Of a DNA stretch of 6,985 nucleotides, positions 1 through 5,977 are shown piece by piece. Each line of letters opens with the position of its first letter. Positions within the stretch are counted from its first letter, which is position 1. The stretch comes from Lautropia sp. (lineage in GTDB: Bacteria > Pseudomonadota > Gammaproteobacteria > Burkholderiales > Burkholderiaceae_E). A program made the translations under genes and the position numbers. Under the pieces are notes generated by a model. That model searched no databases. It saw nothing but the letters and a program-made list of their open reading frames with translations, and was not told the origin of the DNA. Location of the stretch: the NCBI GenBank assembly GCA_013813615.1, contig JACCRJ010000236.1:1-6985 (forward strand), written 5' to 3'.

Positions 1-62
1 GACTGGACACGGTGGATGAGGACGGCTCCGTCGTGCACTACGAGGAAGCCAAGCCGCACTAG
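1..62 (+). CDS. 3' end of an unidentified protein gene (partial)
   Basis: Reading codons that begin at base 3 gives an uninterrupted 19-residue tail, LDTVDEDGSVVHYEEAKPH, followed by a TAG stop at 60-62. The acidic, charged composition and codon choice look like the end of a real soluble protein, but the tail is too short to assign a family. The gene runs off the left edge. Its TAG stop lies inside the CTAG that begins the repeat element at 59-333, and the next gene (glk) converges on it from the other side. Confidence 0.55.
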   Translation, partial: LDTVDEDGSVVHYEEAKPH

Positions 63-92
63 GAGCCTGTCGGGGTTGGGCAAGGGGGCGCG
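59..92 (+). repeat. Left terminal inverted repeat
   Basis: This 34-nt arm begins CTAGGAGCCTGTCGGGG. It matches the reverse complement of 301-333 with one substitution (T70 opposite G322, a G-U wobble in RNA) and one extra G in the run at 84-88. The first four bases also supply the TAG stop of the upstream gene. Confidence 0.85.
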
Positions 93-192
93 CGGTGGAC
101 GGCAGGGATGAGATGCAAGGCGCTCGAAGGGGTCAATACCAGGGGTATTGACCCCTTCGGGCAACGCCGCAGATCGCCCTGCCTTCCGCCGC
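93..192. repeat. Internal hairpin arm 1 of the element
   Basis: The tip is a perfect 16-bp stem: 125-140 pairs with 144-159 around the 3-nt loop AGG. The base of the arm is a second, imperfect stem: GGCAGGG at 101-107 pairs with CCCTGCC at 177-183, and pairing continues outward through 93-99 with 185-191. The stretch between the two stems is only partly paired. Confidence 0.8.
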
Positions 193-199
193 CCGCCGG

Positions 200-301
200 G
201 TTCGCACCGGATCGGGCCCCATGCGGCGTTGCGCAACCTGGTCGATATCTCTGATATCGACCAGAACACGCGCCTTGCCTGGGGCCCGACGCGGTGCGAA
301 C
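200..301. repeat. Internal hairpin arm 2 of the element
   Basis: The tip is a perfect 12-bp stem: CTGGTCGATATC at 238-249 pairs with 253-264 around loop TCT. The base is a strong stem in which 200-209 pairs with 292-301 and 212-221 with 280-289. Both blocks are perfect, with a 2-nt internal mismatch between them. The arm ends where the right terminal repeat begins. Confidence 0.85.
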
Positions 302-333
302 GCGCCCCTTGCCCAACCCCGGCAGGCTCCTAG
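301..333 (-). repeat. Right terminal inverted repeat
   Basis: Read on the minus strand this 33-nt arm begins CTAGGAGCCTGCCGGGG and pairs with 59-92. The CTAG at 330-333 contains the TAG stop codon of glk on the minus strand. Confidence 0.85.
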
Positions 334-1370
334 GGACCGCTGCCGGTCCATTGCACCGGCAACGTTGCCAGCGCGGTACCCAGCGCATGCACCAGCCCGT
401 CGAGCGCCGGCTGCGAGCGCAGGATGTGCGCGGTGCCGATGGTGCTCAGGTACCCGCCGAAGCGGCCCTTGTCCTCGAAGCGGTTGCGAAATGGACTTGC
501 CGCGAGCAGGCCTGCGATATGGGTGGTGATGCCGCCGCCGATCAGCAACCCGCCGGTGGCGCCGAATGTGAGGGCGACGTTGCCGGCGTAGCCGCCGAGC
601 AGCGCGCAGAAGGTGTCGACCACCTCCCGGCTCAGCGTGTCGGTGCCCGCGACTGCGCGGGCGGTGATGTCCTGCGGCGCCGGCAGGGGTTGCGACGCTG
701 CAGGGTCGGCGCGCACCGTAGCCACGGCCCGATAGAGTAGCGGCATGCCGATGCCCGACAGCAGCTTCTCCGCCGAAACATGGTCCATCTGGTCTGCCGC
801 CGCTGCGAGGACCTCGCGCTCGAAACGGGTCCTGCCCGACAGCGTCACATGGCCGCCTTCACCGGGGATGGCGTGCCAGCCGGCGGCGTCCCGCAGCAAG
901 CCTGCACAGCCCAGGCCGGTGCCGGGGCCGATGACTGCCATCGTGGCTGCGAGGCTCGGCCGCGTCGGTCCGATGGTCTCCAGGTCCCGGGCTGCCAGGG
1001 TCGGCAGAGCCCATGCCAGCGCCTCGAAATCGTTGACGATCCAGAGCGCAGCCAGGCCCAGGGACAAGATCAGGTCGGCGCCGTCGATGACGAAGTCGGT
1101 ATTGGTCAGGCGGACCGGCCCGAGGCGGGCTGCTTGCACCGGCGTCGCGACCGCCAGGGCGGCGCTGATCGGCCTGGGAGCTGCGCACGCGCGGGTATCG
1201 CGTCCGACCTGGGTCAGATAGGCCCGCGCCGCGCCGCTCAGGCTGGAATGATCGGCGGTGCGCAGCACCCGAACCAGGCTCGGCGCCGCATGCGCGGCCT
1301 CGGCAACCGCGAACCGCACCTGGGTGCCGCCGACGTCCGCCAGCAGCGTGGGGTAGGGCCAGTCGTTCAT
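330..1370 (-). CDS. glk: Glucokinase (ROK-unrelated proteobacterial Glk family)
   Basis: Glucokinase phosphorylates glucose to glucose 6-phosphate with ATP in the cytoplasm, feeding glycolysis or the Entner-Doudoroff route. The 346-residue product shows the family signatures in order: the phosphate-binding [11 protein letters not shown] near residues 11-21, IVNDFEA at 111-117 with the putative catalytic Asp114, GPGTGLG at 148-154, PGEGGH at 169-174, [10 protein letters not shown] near 199-208, and a C-terminal FEDKGRF block at 298-304. It is somewhat longer than E. coli Glk (321 residues), mainly through a longer N-terminal half and a short tail, PVQWTGSGP. The ATG at 1368-1370 directly precedes the conserved N-terminus, but no strong ribosome binding site is visible before it. 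The stop codon lies in the CTAG at the edge of the repeat element. The gene is divergent from htpG. Family assignment is confident; substrate specificity is inferred from the family. Confidence 0.93.
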   Translation of the reverse strand: MNDWPYPTLLADVGGTQVRFAVAEAAHAAPSLVRVLRTADHSSLSGAARAYLTQVGRDTRACAAPRPISAALAVATPVQAARLGPVRLTNTDFVIDGADLILSLGLAALWIVNDFEALAWALPTLAARDLETIGPTRPSLAATMAVIGPGTGLGCAGLLRDAAGWHAIPGEGGHVTLSGRTRFEREVLAAAADQMDHVSAEKLLSGIGMPLLYRAVATVRADPAASQPLPAPQDITARAVAGTDTLSREVVDTFCALLGGYAGNVALTFGATGGLLIGGGITTHIAGLLAASPFRNRFEDKGRFGGYLSTIGTAHILRSQPALDGLVHALGTALATLPVQWTGSGP

Positions 1371-1460
1371 AAGCCGATGATGCCAGCAAACCGGCCGCGG
1401 CTCGCAGTTGACTACAATTCGGTCAAGCTCGTCTTCAACATTCCACTACCTGCAGGTGCC
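1371..1460. promoter_or_regulatory. Divergent intergenic region between glk and htpG, with a candidate -10 for htpG
   Basis: These 90 bp must hold the start signals for both genes. On the plus strand TACAAT at 1413-1418 is a good sigma-70 -10 candidate, but its -35 position (about 1390-1395) is poor. An alternative -35, TTGACT at 1408-1413, lacks a good partner. I see no clear heat-shock (sigma-32) promoter, although htpG is often heat-inducible. A 10-bp perfect palindrome, ACCTGCAGGT at 1448-1457, lies just before the htpG ATG. Its AGGT is the only ribosome-binding-like sequence there. Confidence 0.35.
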
Positions 1461-3479
1461 ATGACCAACAACGACCGACAAACCCTCGGCTTCCAGGCCG
1501 AGGTCAAGCAATTGCTTGATCTCATGATCCATGCGCTTTACAGCAACCGTGAGATCTTCCTGAGGGAGCTGATTTCGAACGCGTCGGACGCCTGCGACAA
1601 GCTGCGTTTCCAAGCGATCGACAACGACAAGCTGTACGAAGGCGACTCCGATCTCGGCATCCGCATCAGCGTGGACCGGCAGGCGCGCACGATCCGGATC
1701 TCCGACAACGGCATCGGACTGAGCCGCGAGGAGGCGATTGCCAACCTCGGCACCATTGCTCGCTCCGGCACCCGCGAATTCTTCAGTCGGCTGACCGGTG
1801 ACGCCGCCAAGGACTCCAACCTGATCGGCCAGTTCGGGGTCGGCTTCTACTCCTCGTTCATCGTCGCGAAGCAGGTCGTCGTGGAGAGCCGCGGCGCCGG
1901 GCTGCAGGCTTCCGAGGGGATCCGCTGGACGTCGGAGGGGGCCGGCGACTTCACCATCGAATCCATCGAGCGCGGCCAGCGCGGCACGGACGTCACCCTT
2001 CACCTGCGCGACAACGAACCCGATGCCGAAAGCGGCCACGAGTTCGATTCGCTGCTGGAAGACTACAAGCTGCGCAGCATCGTGCGCAACTACTCCGACC
2101 ACATCTCGCTGCCGATACGGATGAAGAAGACGCAGTGGGACAAGGACAATCAGAAGAACGTCGAGACCGAAGAATGGGAAACGATCAACCAGGCGCGGGC
2201 CCTGTGGCTGCGACCGAAGAGCGAGCTCGCAGAGAGCGACTACCACGAGTTCTACCGGCACCTCAGCGGCGACACCGACGCGCCGCTCGCCTATACCCAC
2301 AACCGGGTGGAGGGCCGCACGGAATACACGCAACTGCTGTTCGTGCCGCCCCGCGCGCCGTTCGATCTCTGGGATCGCCAGCAGCGCCACGGCCTGCGCC
2401 TCTACGTGCGCCGTGTGTTCATCATGGCCGACGCCGAGCAGCTGATGCCGGCGTACCTCCGGTTCGTCAAGGGCATCATCGACTCCAACGATCTGCCGCT
2501 GAACGTCTCGCGGGAGATCCTGCAGGAGAGCCGGGACGTCAAGGCGATCCGCGAAGGCTGCGCGCGGCGCGTGCTGTCGATGCTCGAGGAAATGGCGGAG
2601 AACCGCAAGGACGACTACCGGGGATTCTGGAAGGAGTTCGGCCAGGTACTGAAGGAAGGGATCGGCGAAGACATCGGCAACCAGGCGCGGATCGCGGCGC
2701 TCCTGCGCTTTCAGAGCACGGTGGATGCGCCGGCTGACGCCGCAGAGGCGGGCCCCGCCGAAGCGGGCGCCGCCGAAGCTTCCGCGGAATCGGCCGACGC
2801 TTCCGCCGCCGAGGGCGACAACCTGGTTTCGCTCGCCACCTACAAGGCTCGGATGAAGCCGGCGCAGGAGTCGATCTACTACGTGACCGCCGAGACCCTC
2901 GCAGCCGCGCGCAACAGTCCGCACCTCGAAGTGTTCCGAAAGAAGGGCATCGAGGTCCTCCTGATGAGCGACCGGGTCGACGAATGGATGCTGTCGTTCC
3001 TCATGGAGTTCGACGGCACCCCGCTCGTCTCGGTCTCACGCGGTTCGCTGGACCTGGGCAAGCTGGCGGACGAGGGAGAGCGCAAGCAGACGGAAGCGAT
3101 CGCCGGCGAATTCAAGGAGCTGACCGGACGCATCGCCGCCTCGCTGGGCGAGCGGGTGAAGGAGGTCCGCGTCACCGATCGACTCACGGACTCCGCGTCC
3201 TGCCTGGTCTCCGCCGAAGGCGACATCAGCGGCACGTTGGAACGCCTGCTGAAGCAGGCGGGGCAGCAGGCGCCGGATCGCAAGCCGATCCTGGAAATCA
3301 ATCCGCAGCATCCGCTGGTCAAGCAGTTGCGCAACGAGACCAGTGCGCGGTTCGACGACTGGGCCAGTCTGCTGTTGGACCAGGCGCTGCTCGCTGAAGG
3401 CGGCAAGCTGGATGATCCATCCGGTTTCGTCAGGCGCATGAACGAACTGCTGCTGGCCCTGACCACGGGCTCCCGCTAG
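1461..3479 (+). CDS. htpG: Molecular chaperone HtpG (bacterial Hsp90)
   Basis: HtpG is a cytoplasmic ATP-dependent dimeric chaperone. The 672-residue product has the whole Hsp90 layout. The N-terminal GHKL ATPase includes [12 protein letters not shown] around residues 33-44, with catalytic Glu36 and Asn40, SDNGIG at 81-86 and [11 protein letters not shown] at 123-133. The middle domain includes [11 protein letters not shown] and [14 protein letters not shown]. The C-terminal dimerisation domain ends with [12 protein letters not shown] and FVRRMNELL. It is about 48 residues longer than E. coli HtpG (624), partly because of an Ala/Glu-rich stretch at about 422-453. The ATG at 1461 was chosen because the conserved N-terminus ([20 protein letters not shown]) starts right after it; the frame stays open for 227 codons upstream only as a shadow across glk. 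The stop TAG overlaps an AGGAGG at 3478-3483. Confidence 0.97.
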   Translation: MTNNDRQTLGFQAEVKQLLDLMIHALYSNREIFLRELISNASDACDKLRFQAIDNDKLYEGDSDLGIRISVDRQARTIRISDNGIGLSREEAIANLGTIARSGTREFFSRLTGDAAKDSNLIGQFGVGFYSSFIVAKQVVVESRGAGLQASEGIRWTSEGAGDFTIESIERGQRGTDVTLHLRDNEPDAESGHEFDSLLEDYKLRSIVRNYSDHISLPIRMKKTQWDKDNQKNVETEEWETINQARALWLRPKSELAESDYHEFYRHLSGDTDAPLAYTHNRVEGRTEYTQLLFVPPRAPFDLWDRQQRHGLRLYVRRVFIMADAEQLMPAYLRFVKGIIDSNDLPLNVSREILQESRDVKAIREGCARRVLSMLEEMAENRKDDYRGFWKEFGQVLKEGIGEDIGNQARIAALLRFQSTVDAPADAAEAGPAEAGAAEASAESADASAAEGDNLVSLATYKARMKPAQESIYYVTAETLAAARNSPHLEVFRKKGIEVLLMSDRVDEWMLSFLMEFDGTPLVSVSRGSLDLGKLADEGERKQTEAIAGEFKELTGRIAASLGERVKEVRVTDRLTDSASCLVSAEGDISGTLERLLKQAGQQAPDRKPILEINPQHPLVKQLRNETSARFDDWASLLLDQALLAEGGKLDDPSGFVRRMNELLLALTTGSR

Positions 3480-3480
3480 G

Positions 3481-3500
3481 AGGCTGCCGGTCCCCAGCCT
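3481..3500 (+). terminator. Small hairpin after htpG (weak terminator or start-site shield)
   Basis: AGGCTG at 3481-3486 pairs perfectly with CAGCCT at 3495-3500 around an 8-nt loop and is followed by only a short TTTC. It is too short and lacks a proper T-run for a confident rho-independent terminator. It also captures part of the AGGAGG at 3478-3483, so it might affect translation of the next gene. Confidence 0.25.
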
Positions 3501-3507
3501 TTCAAGC

Positions 3508-4248
3508 GTGGATCCCCAGCCGGCGATCACGTTTTCGGAACAGGACGGCATCCGCTTCCTGCACTTCGGCAGCCCTTGGGTGCAGGGCGCGATGCGCCTC
3601 GCGGACCCGTTGTCGCTCGAGCTCGCCTACGTCAAGGACATGATGGCCTGGCTGCTGTTCCTCGATCCCCCGCCGCGGATCCTGCAGCTTGGCCTCGGCG
3701 CCGGATCCCTGACCAGGTTCTGTCACCGCCACTTCAGGGGCTCCGAAGTCACGGTCGTTGAAATCAGCCGGTCGGTGATCGACGCTGCGCATCAGTGGTT
3801 CAAGCTTCCCCAAGCCGACGGCGGACGGCTCGACATCGTGCGGGCCGACGCCGGCATCTATGTGGCGAGACCGCGGGTGAAGGAACGGTTCGGCGTGATC
3901 CAGGTCGATCTGTACGACCAGGACGCGGCGGGTCCTGTCCTCGACAGCGCGGCGTTCTACCGGGCCTGCCATGCGGCGCTGGCCACCCCCGGGGTGATGG
4001 TGGTGAATCTGTTCGGCCGCCACGCTTCCTTCCAGCGCAGTCTCGCGCGCATCGGCGCCGTGTTCGACCAGACGATCTCCCTGACACGGCGCGACGAAGG
4101 CAACCTGGTGGTGCTGGCGCTCAAGGGCCCGCCGCTGCGAATGACCCGGCGCGAGCTTTTCGAGCGCGCCGACGCCATCCAGGCGCGCTATTCACTCCCG
4201 GCCAGGGGCTGGGCAAAGACCGTACGTGCCGCCCTTGCGGTATCCTGA
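3508..4248 (+). CDS. Spermidine synthase-like (SpeE-family, Rossmann methyltransferase fold) protein
   Basis: The 246-residue product has an AdoMet-type nucleotide-binding motif, ILQLGLGAGSLTRF, at about residues 58-71, the acidic strand-2 end VTVVEIS at 81-87 (Glu85), Asp113 in VRADAGIYVA, and VDLYDQDAAGPVLDSAAFY at 133-151. The last matches the position of the catalytic Asp loop in aminopropyltransferases. It lacks the N-terminal beta-sheet region of classical SpeE. No speD is visible, so real spermidine synthesis is unproven and another small-molecule transfer is possible. The GTG start at 3508 is chosen because the family-like N-terminus (ITFSEQDGIRFLHFGSPWVQGAM) follows it. The nearest strong ribosome binding site, AGGAGG at 3478-3483, is 24 nt away, which is too far, so the start is less certain than the family. 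The gene begins 28 nt after htpG and lies 30 nt before the thiolase, suggesting co-transcription. Confidence 0.82.
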   Translation: MDPQPAITFSEQDGIRFLHFGSPWVQGAMRLADPLSLELAYVKDMMAWLLFLDPPPRILQLGLGAGSLTRFCHRHFRGSEVTVVEISRSVIDAAHQWFKLPQADGGRLDIVRADAGIYVARPRVKERFGVIQVDLYDQDAAGPVLDSAAFYRACHAALATPGVMVVNLFGRHASFQRSLARIGAVFDQTISLTRRDEGNLVVLALKGPPLRMTRRELFERADAIQARYSLPARGWAKTVRAALAVS

Positions 4249-4255
4249 GGGCGGC
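4228..4255 (+). other. 8-bp stem-loop spanning the end of the SpeE-like gene
   Basis: GCCGCCCT at 4228-4235 pairs perfectly with AGGGCGGC at 4248-4255 around a 12-nt loop that contains most of the TGA stop. No T-tract follows, so it is more likely an mRNA processing or weak attenuation structure than a terminator, or chance in GC-rich DNA. Confidence 0.25.
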
Positions 4256-4263
4256 GGATCCAG

Positions 4264-4270
4264 AAGGAGA
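4264..4270 (+). promoter_or_regulatory. Ribosome binding site of the thiolase gene
   Basis: AAGGAGA lies 8 nt before the ATG at 4279. It is the clearest Shine-Dalgarno sequence in the window and fixes the start of the thiolase. Confidence 0.75.
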
Positions 4271-4278
4271 AAGAACTC

Positions 4279-5462
4279 ATGACCAGACGTGAAGTGGTCC
4301 TCGTGAGCGCGGTGCGAACAGGGGTCGGCGATTTTGGTGGCGCACTCAAGGACGTCCCCCCATGCGACCTGGCGTCGCTGGTGATCCGGGAATCTCTGTC
4401 GCGCGCAAAGGTCGACCCGGCCAGTGTCGGCCACGTGTTCTTCGGCCACGTGATCAACACCGAACCCCGGGACTGTACCTCTCGCGCGTCGGCGCGCTGA
4501 ACGCCGGCCTGCCTCAGGAAGTGGCGGCGGCCAATGTCAACCGCCTGTGCGGCAGCGGATTGCAGGCGATTATCTCGGCAGCGCAGGCCATCATGTTGGG
4601 CGACACAGACGTCGCTGTGGGAGGCGGCGCGGAATCGATGAGCCGCGCGCCCTATATCCTGCCGAGCAACCGATGGGGCGCCCGCATGGGCGATGCGACG
4701 GTGGTGGACATGCTGGTCGGCGCGCTTTCGGATCCGTTCGACACGGTCCACATGGGCATCACCGCGGAGAACGTCGCAGCTCGTTACGAGATCAGCCGCC
4801 AGGCGCAGGACGAGCTGGCGGTGCAAAGCCACCAGCGGGCTTCGCGGGCGTGGAAGGAAGGCCGGTTCGCTTCGCAGATCGTACCGGTGCAGACAACGGT
4901 CAGGCGCAAGCCCTGGACCTTCGCTGCCGACGAGCACGTCCGGGACGACGTGACCGTGGAGAGCCTTGCCGGCCTGCGGGCGGTGTTTCAGAAGGACGGA
5001 TCGGTCACAGCCGGCAACGCGTCCGGCATCAACGACGGCGCAGCCGCCGTGGTGCTGATGGAAGCGGCCGAGGCCGCGCGGCAGGGTCTCGAACCGCTGG
5101 CGCGGCTCGTCAGCTACGGCCACGCCGGTGTCGAACCGCTCTTCATGGGTATCGGTCCGGTGCCGGCCAGTCGCATCGCCTTGAAGAAGGCCGGATTGAA
5201 AGTCTCCGACCTCGACATCATCGAGGCCAACGAGGCGTTCGCCGCGCAGGCGTGCGCGGTCGCGAAGGAACTGGACCTCGATCCTCAGAAGGTCAATCCA
5301 AACGGCAGCGGCATTTCCATCGGCCATCCGGTGGGGGCCACCGGCGCCCTCATCACCACCAAGGCGGTCCATGAATTGCAGCGCATCGGGGGCCGGTATG
5401 CCCTGGTCACCATGTGCATCGGTGGCGGCCAGGGGATCGCGGCGGTCTTCGAGCGAACCTGA
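4279..5462 (+). pseudogene. bktB: BktB-type beta-ketothiolase (acetyl-CoA C-acyltransferase), frame broken by a one-base loss
   Basis: Thiolases of this type condense or cleave acyl-CoA and acetyl-CoA in fatty-acid and polyhydroxyalkanoate metabolism. Read literally, the ATG at 4279 gives 73 residues and stops at 4498-4500. The rest of the protein continues in another frame from about 4476 to the TGA at 5460-5462. The break follows TEPRD: the sequence gac-tg-tac should read gac-Ntg-tac. Restoring one base gives TEPRDMYLSRVGA if N is A, as in related BktB proteins, and a total of 394 residues, the usual BktB length. All catalytic residues survive: Cys at about 91 in NRLCGSG, His350 in GHPVGATG and Cys380 in MCIGGGQG. 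Everything else is intact, so this is either a very young mutation or a sequencing error. The gene follows the SpeE-like gene by 30 bp and converges on the NRPS remnant. Choice of bktB over other thiolase names rests on similarity I recognise. Confidence 0.88.
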
Positions 5463-5507
5463 CCGTCGGGAACTGCCGCCGGGGTCGGGGTACGGCGTGC
5501 CGTCCCG

Positions 5508-5975
5508 TCAGGAGACGGCGGCTGCCGCCTCGCGCGACAGGTCCGCTGCCGAGTCGGCGATGGCCTGGGATGTCGGGCCCGACGGGCCGGCCGGGCCCGC
5601 GGTTTCTGCTGCCTGCTCCAGGAACTCCGACAGGACGGCCACCAGCTCGGGTGCATGCTCGGGCGCGATCATCTTCACATGGTGCGCGCTCATCGTGCGC
5701 AACGCGACCCCTTCGCCGATCATCCCGTCCCAGCCCAGCAGGGGATCGTCGTCGATCACGCTCGGCCTGACGTCCCGGATGCTGGCGGTGATCAGCAGCA
5801 TCCGGCCAGGGTAGGGGGAGGGCGTGTAGTCGTCCCAGGCCTTGGACATCGCATCTGCCGAGGCCTGGATCGCCTGCGCCGCACTGGTCGCGGCGACGTC
5901 CGGATCCTTGCCGAACAGGTCGTTATCCTTGCGGGTCAGATGCCGGTAGAAATAGGTGAGGCGCGAGCCGAGATA
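5508..5975 (-). other. C-terminal fragment of an NRPS type I thioesterase domain
   Basis: In the second frame about 155 residues resemble the end of a releasing thioesterase: a lid/linker segment GSRLTYFYRHLTRKD, then AWDDYTPSPYPGRMLLITAS, then DPLLGWDGMIGEGVALRTM, and SAHHVKMIAPEHAPELV. The second His of SAHHV (codon at about 5679-5681) is the expected catalytic histidine. The GxSxG nucleophile motif and catalytic Asp are missing. The protein ends in a Gly/Pro/Ala-rich tail of about 35 residues. Confidence 0.75.
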
Positions 5976-5977
5976 GC

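Larger units (their letters stand above)
59..333. mobile_element. MITE-like non-coding element with terminal inverted repeats and two internal hairpin arms
   Basis: The element runs from CTAG at 59-62 to CTAG at 330-333. Its ends form long inverted repeats, 59-92 against 301-333. Inside are two further self-complementary arms, 93-192 and 200-301, so nearly the whole single strand can fold into a Y (three-way junction). It carries no convincing ORF. Size, inverted ends and a flanking 4-bp CTAG fit a miniature inverted-repeat transposable element mobilised in trans. CTAG-type target duplications are known for some IS5-related elements, but I cannot name a parent IS. Because it lies between two convergent genes it may also work as a bidirectional transcription terminator, although no T-tract follows the stems. 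The structure is seen directly; mobility is inferred. Confidence 0.75.

Noticed and set aside
148..333. Short open frames inside the 59-333 element on both strands
   Set aside because: They cross the hairpins and terminal repeats, have no ribosome binding sites, and are best explained by the low stop frequency of GC-rich repeats.
780..1460. Upstream extension of the htpG frame by 227 codons
   Set aside because: It runs antisense through glk, and the conserved HtpG N-terminus begins just after the ATG at 1461.
1371..1460. A sigma-32 heat-shock promoter for htpG
   Set aside because: No CTTGAAA-like and CCCCAT-like pair with proper spacing is present on the plus strand.
1446..2924. 492-codon open frame antisense to htpG
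   Set aside because: It lies wholly opposite a clear Hsp90 gene, its product is compositionally odd and resembles no domain; long antisense frames are common in GC-rich DNA.
4362..4475. Start of a separate thiolase ORF at 4362 in the second frame
   Set aside because: The first 38 codons in that frame are unrelated to thiolases; the true N-terminus is in the other frame from 4279, so the frame open to 5462 is the downstream half of a frameshifted gene.
4188..5372. 394-codon open frame antisense to the thiolase
   Set aside because: It is opposite a recognisable thiolase with conserved catalytic motifs and has no domain signal of its own.
5463..5507. ACGGCGTGCCGT palindrome (5492-5503) as a terminator between the convergent genes
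   Set aside because: The stem is only about 4-5 bp, there is no T-run, and it is expected by chance in such GC-rich sequence.
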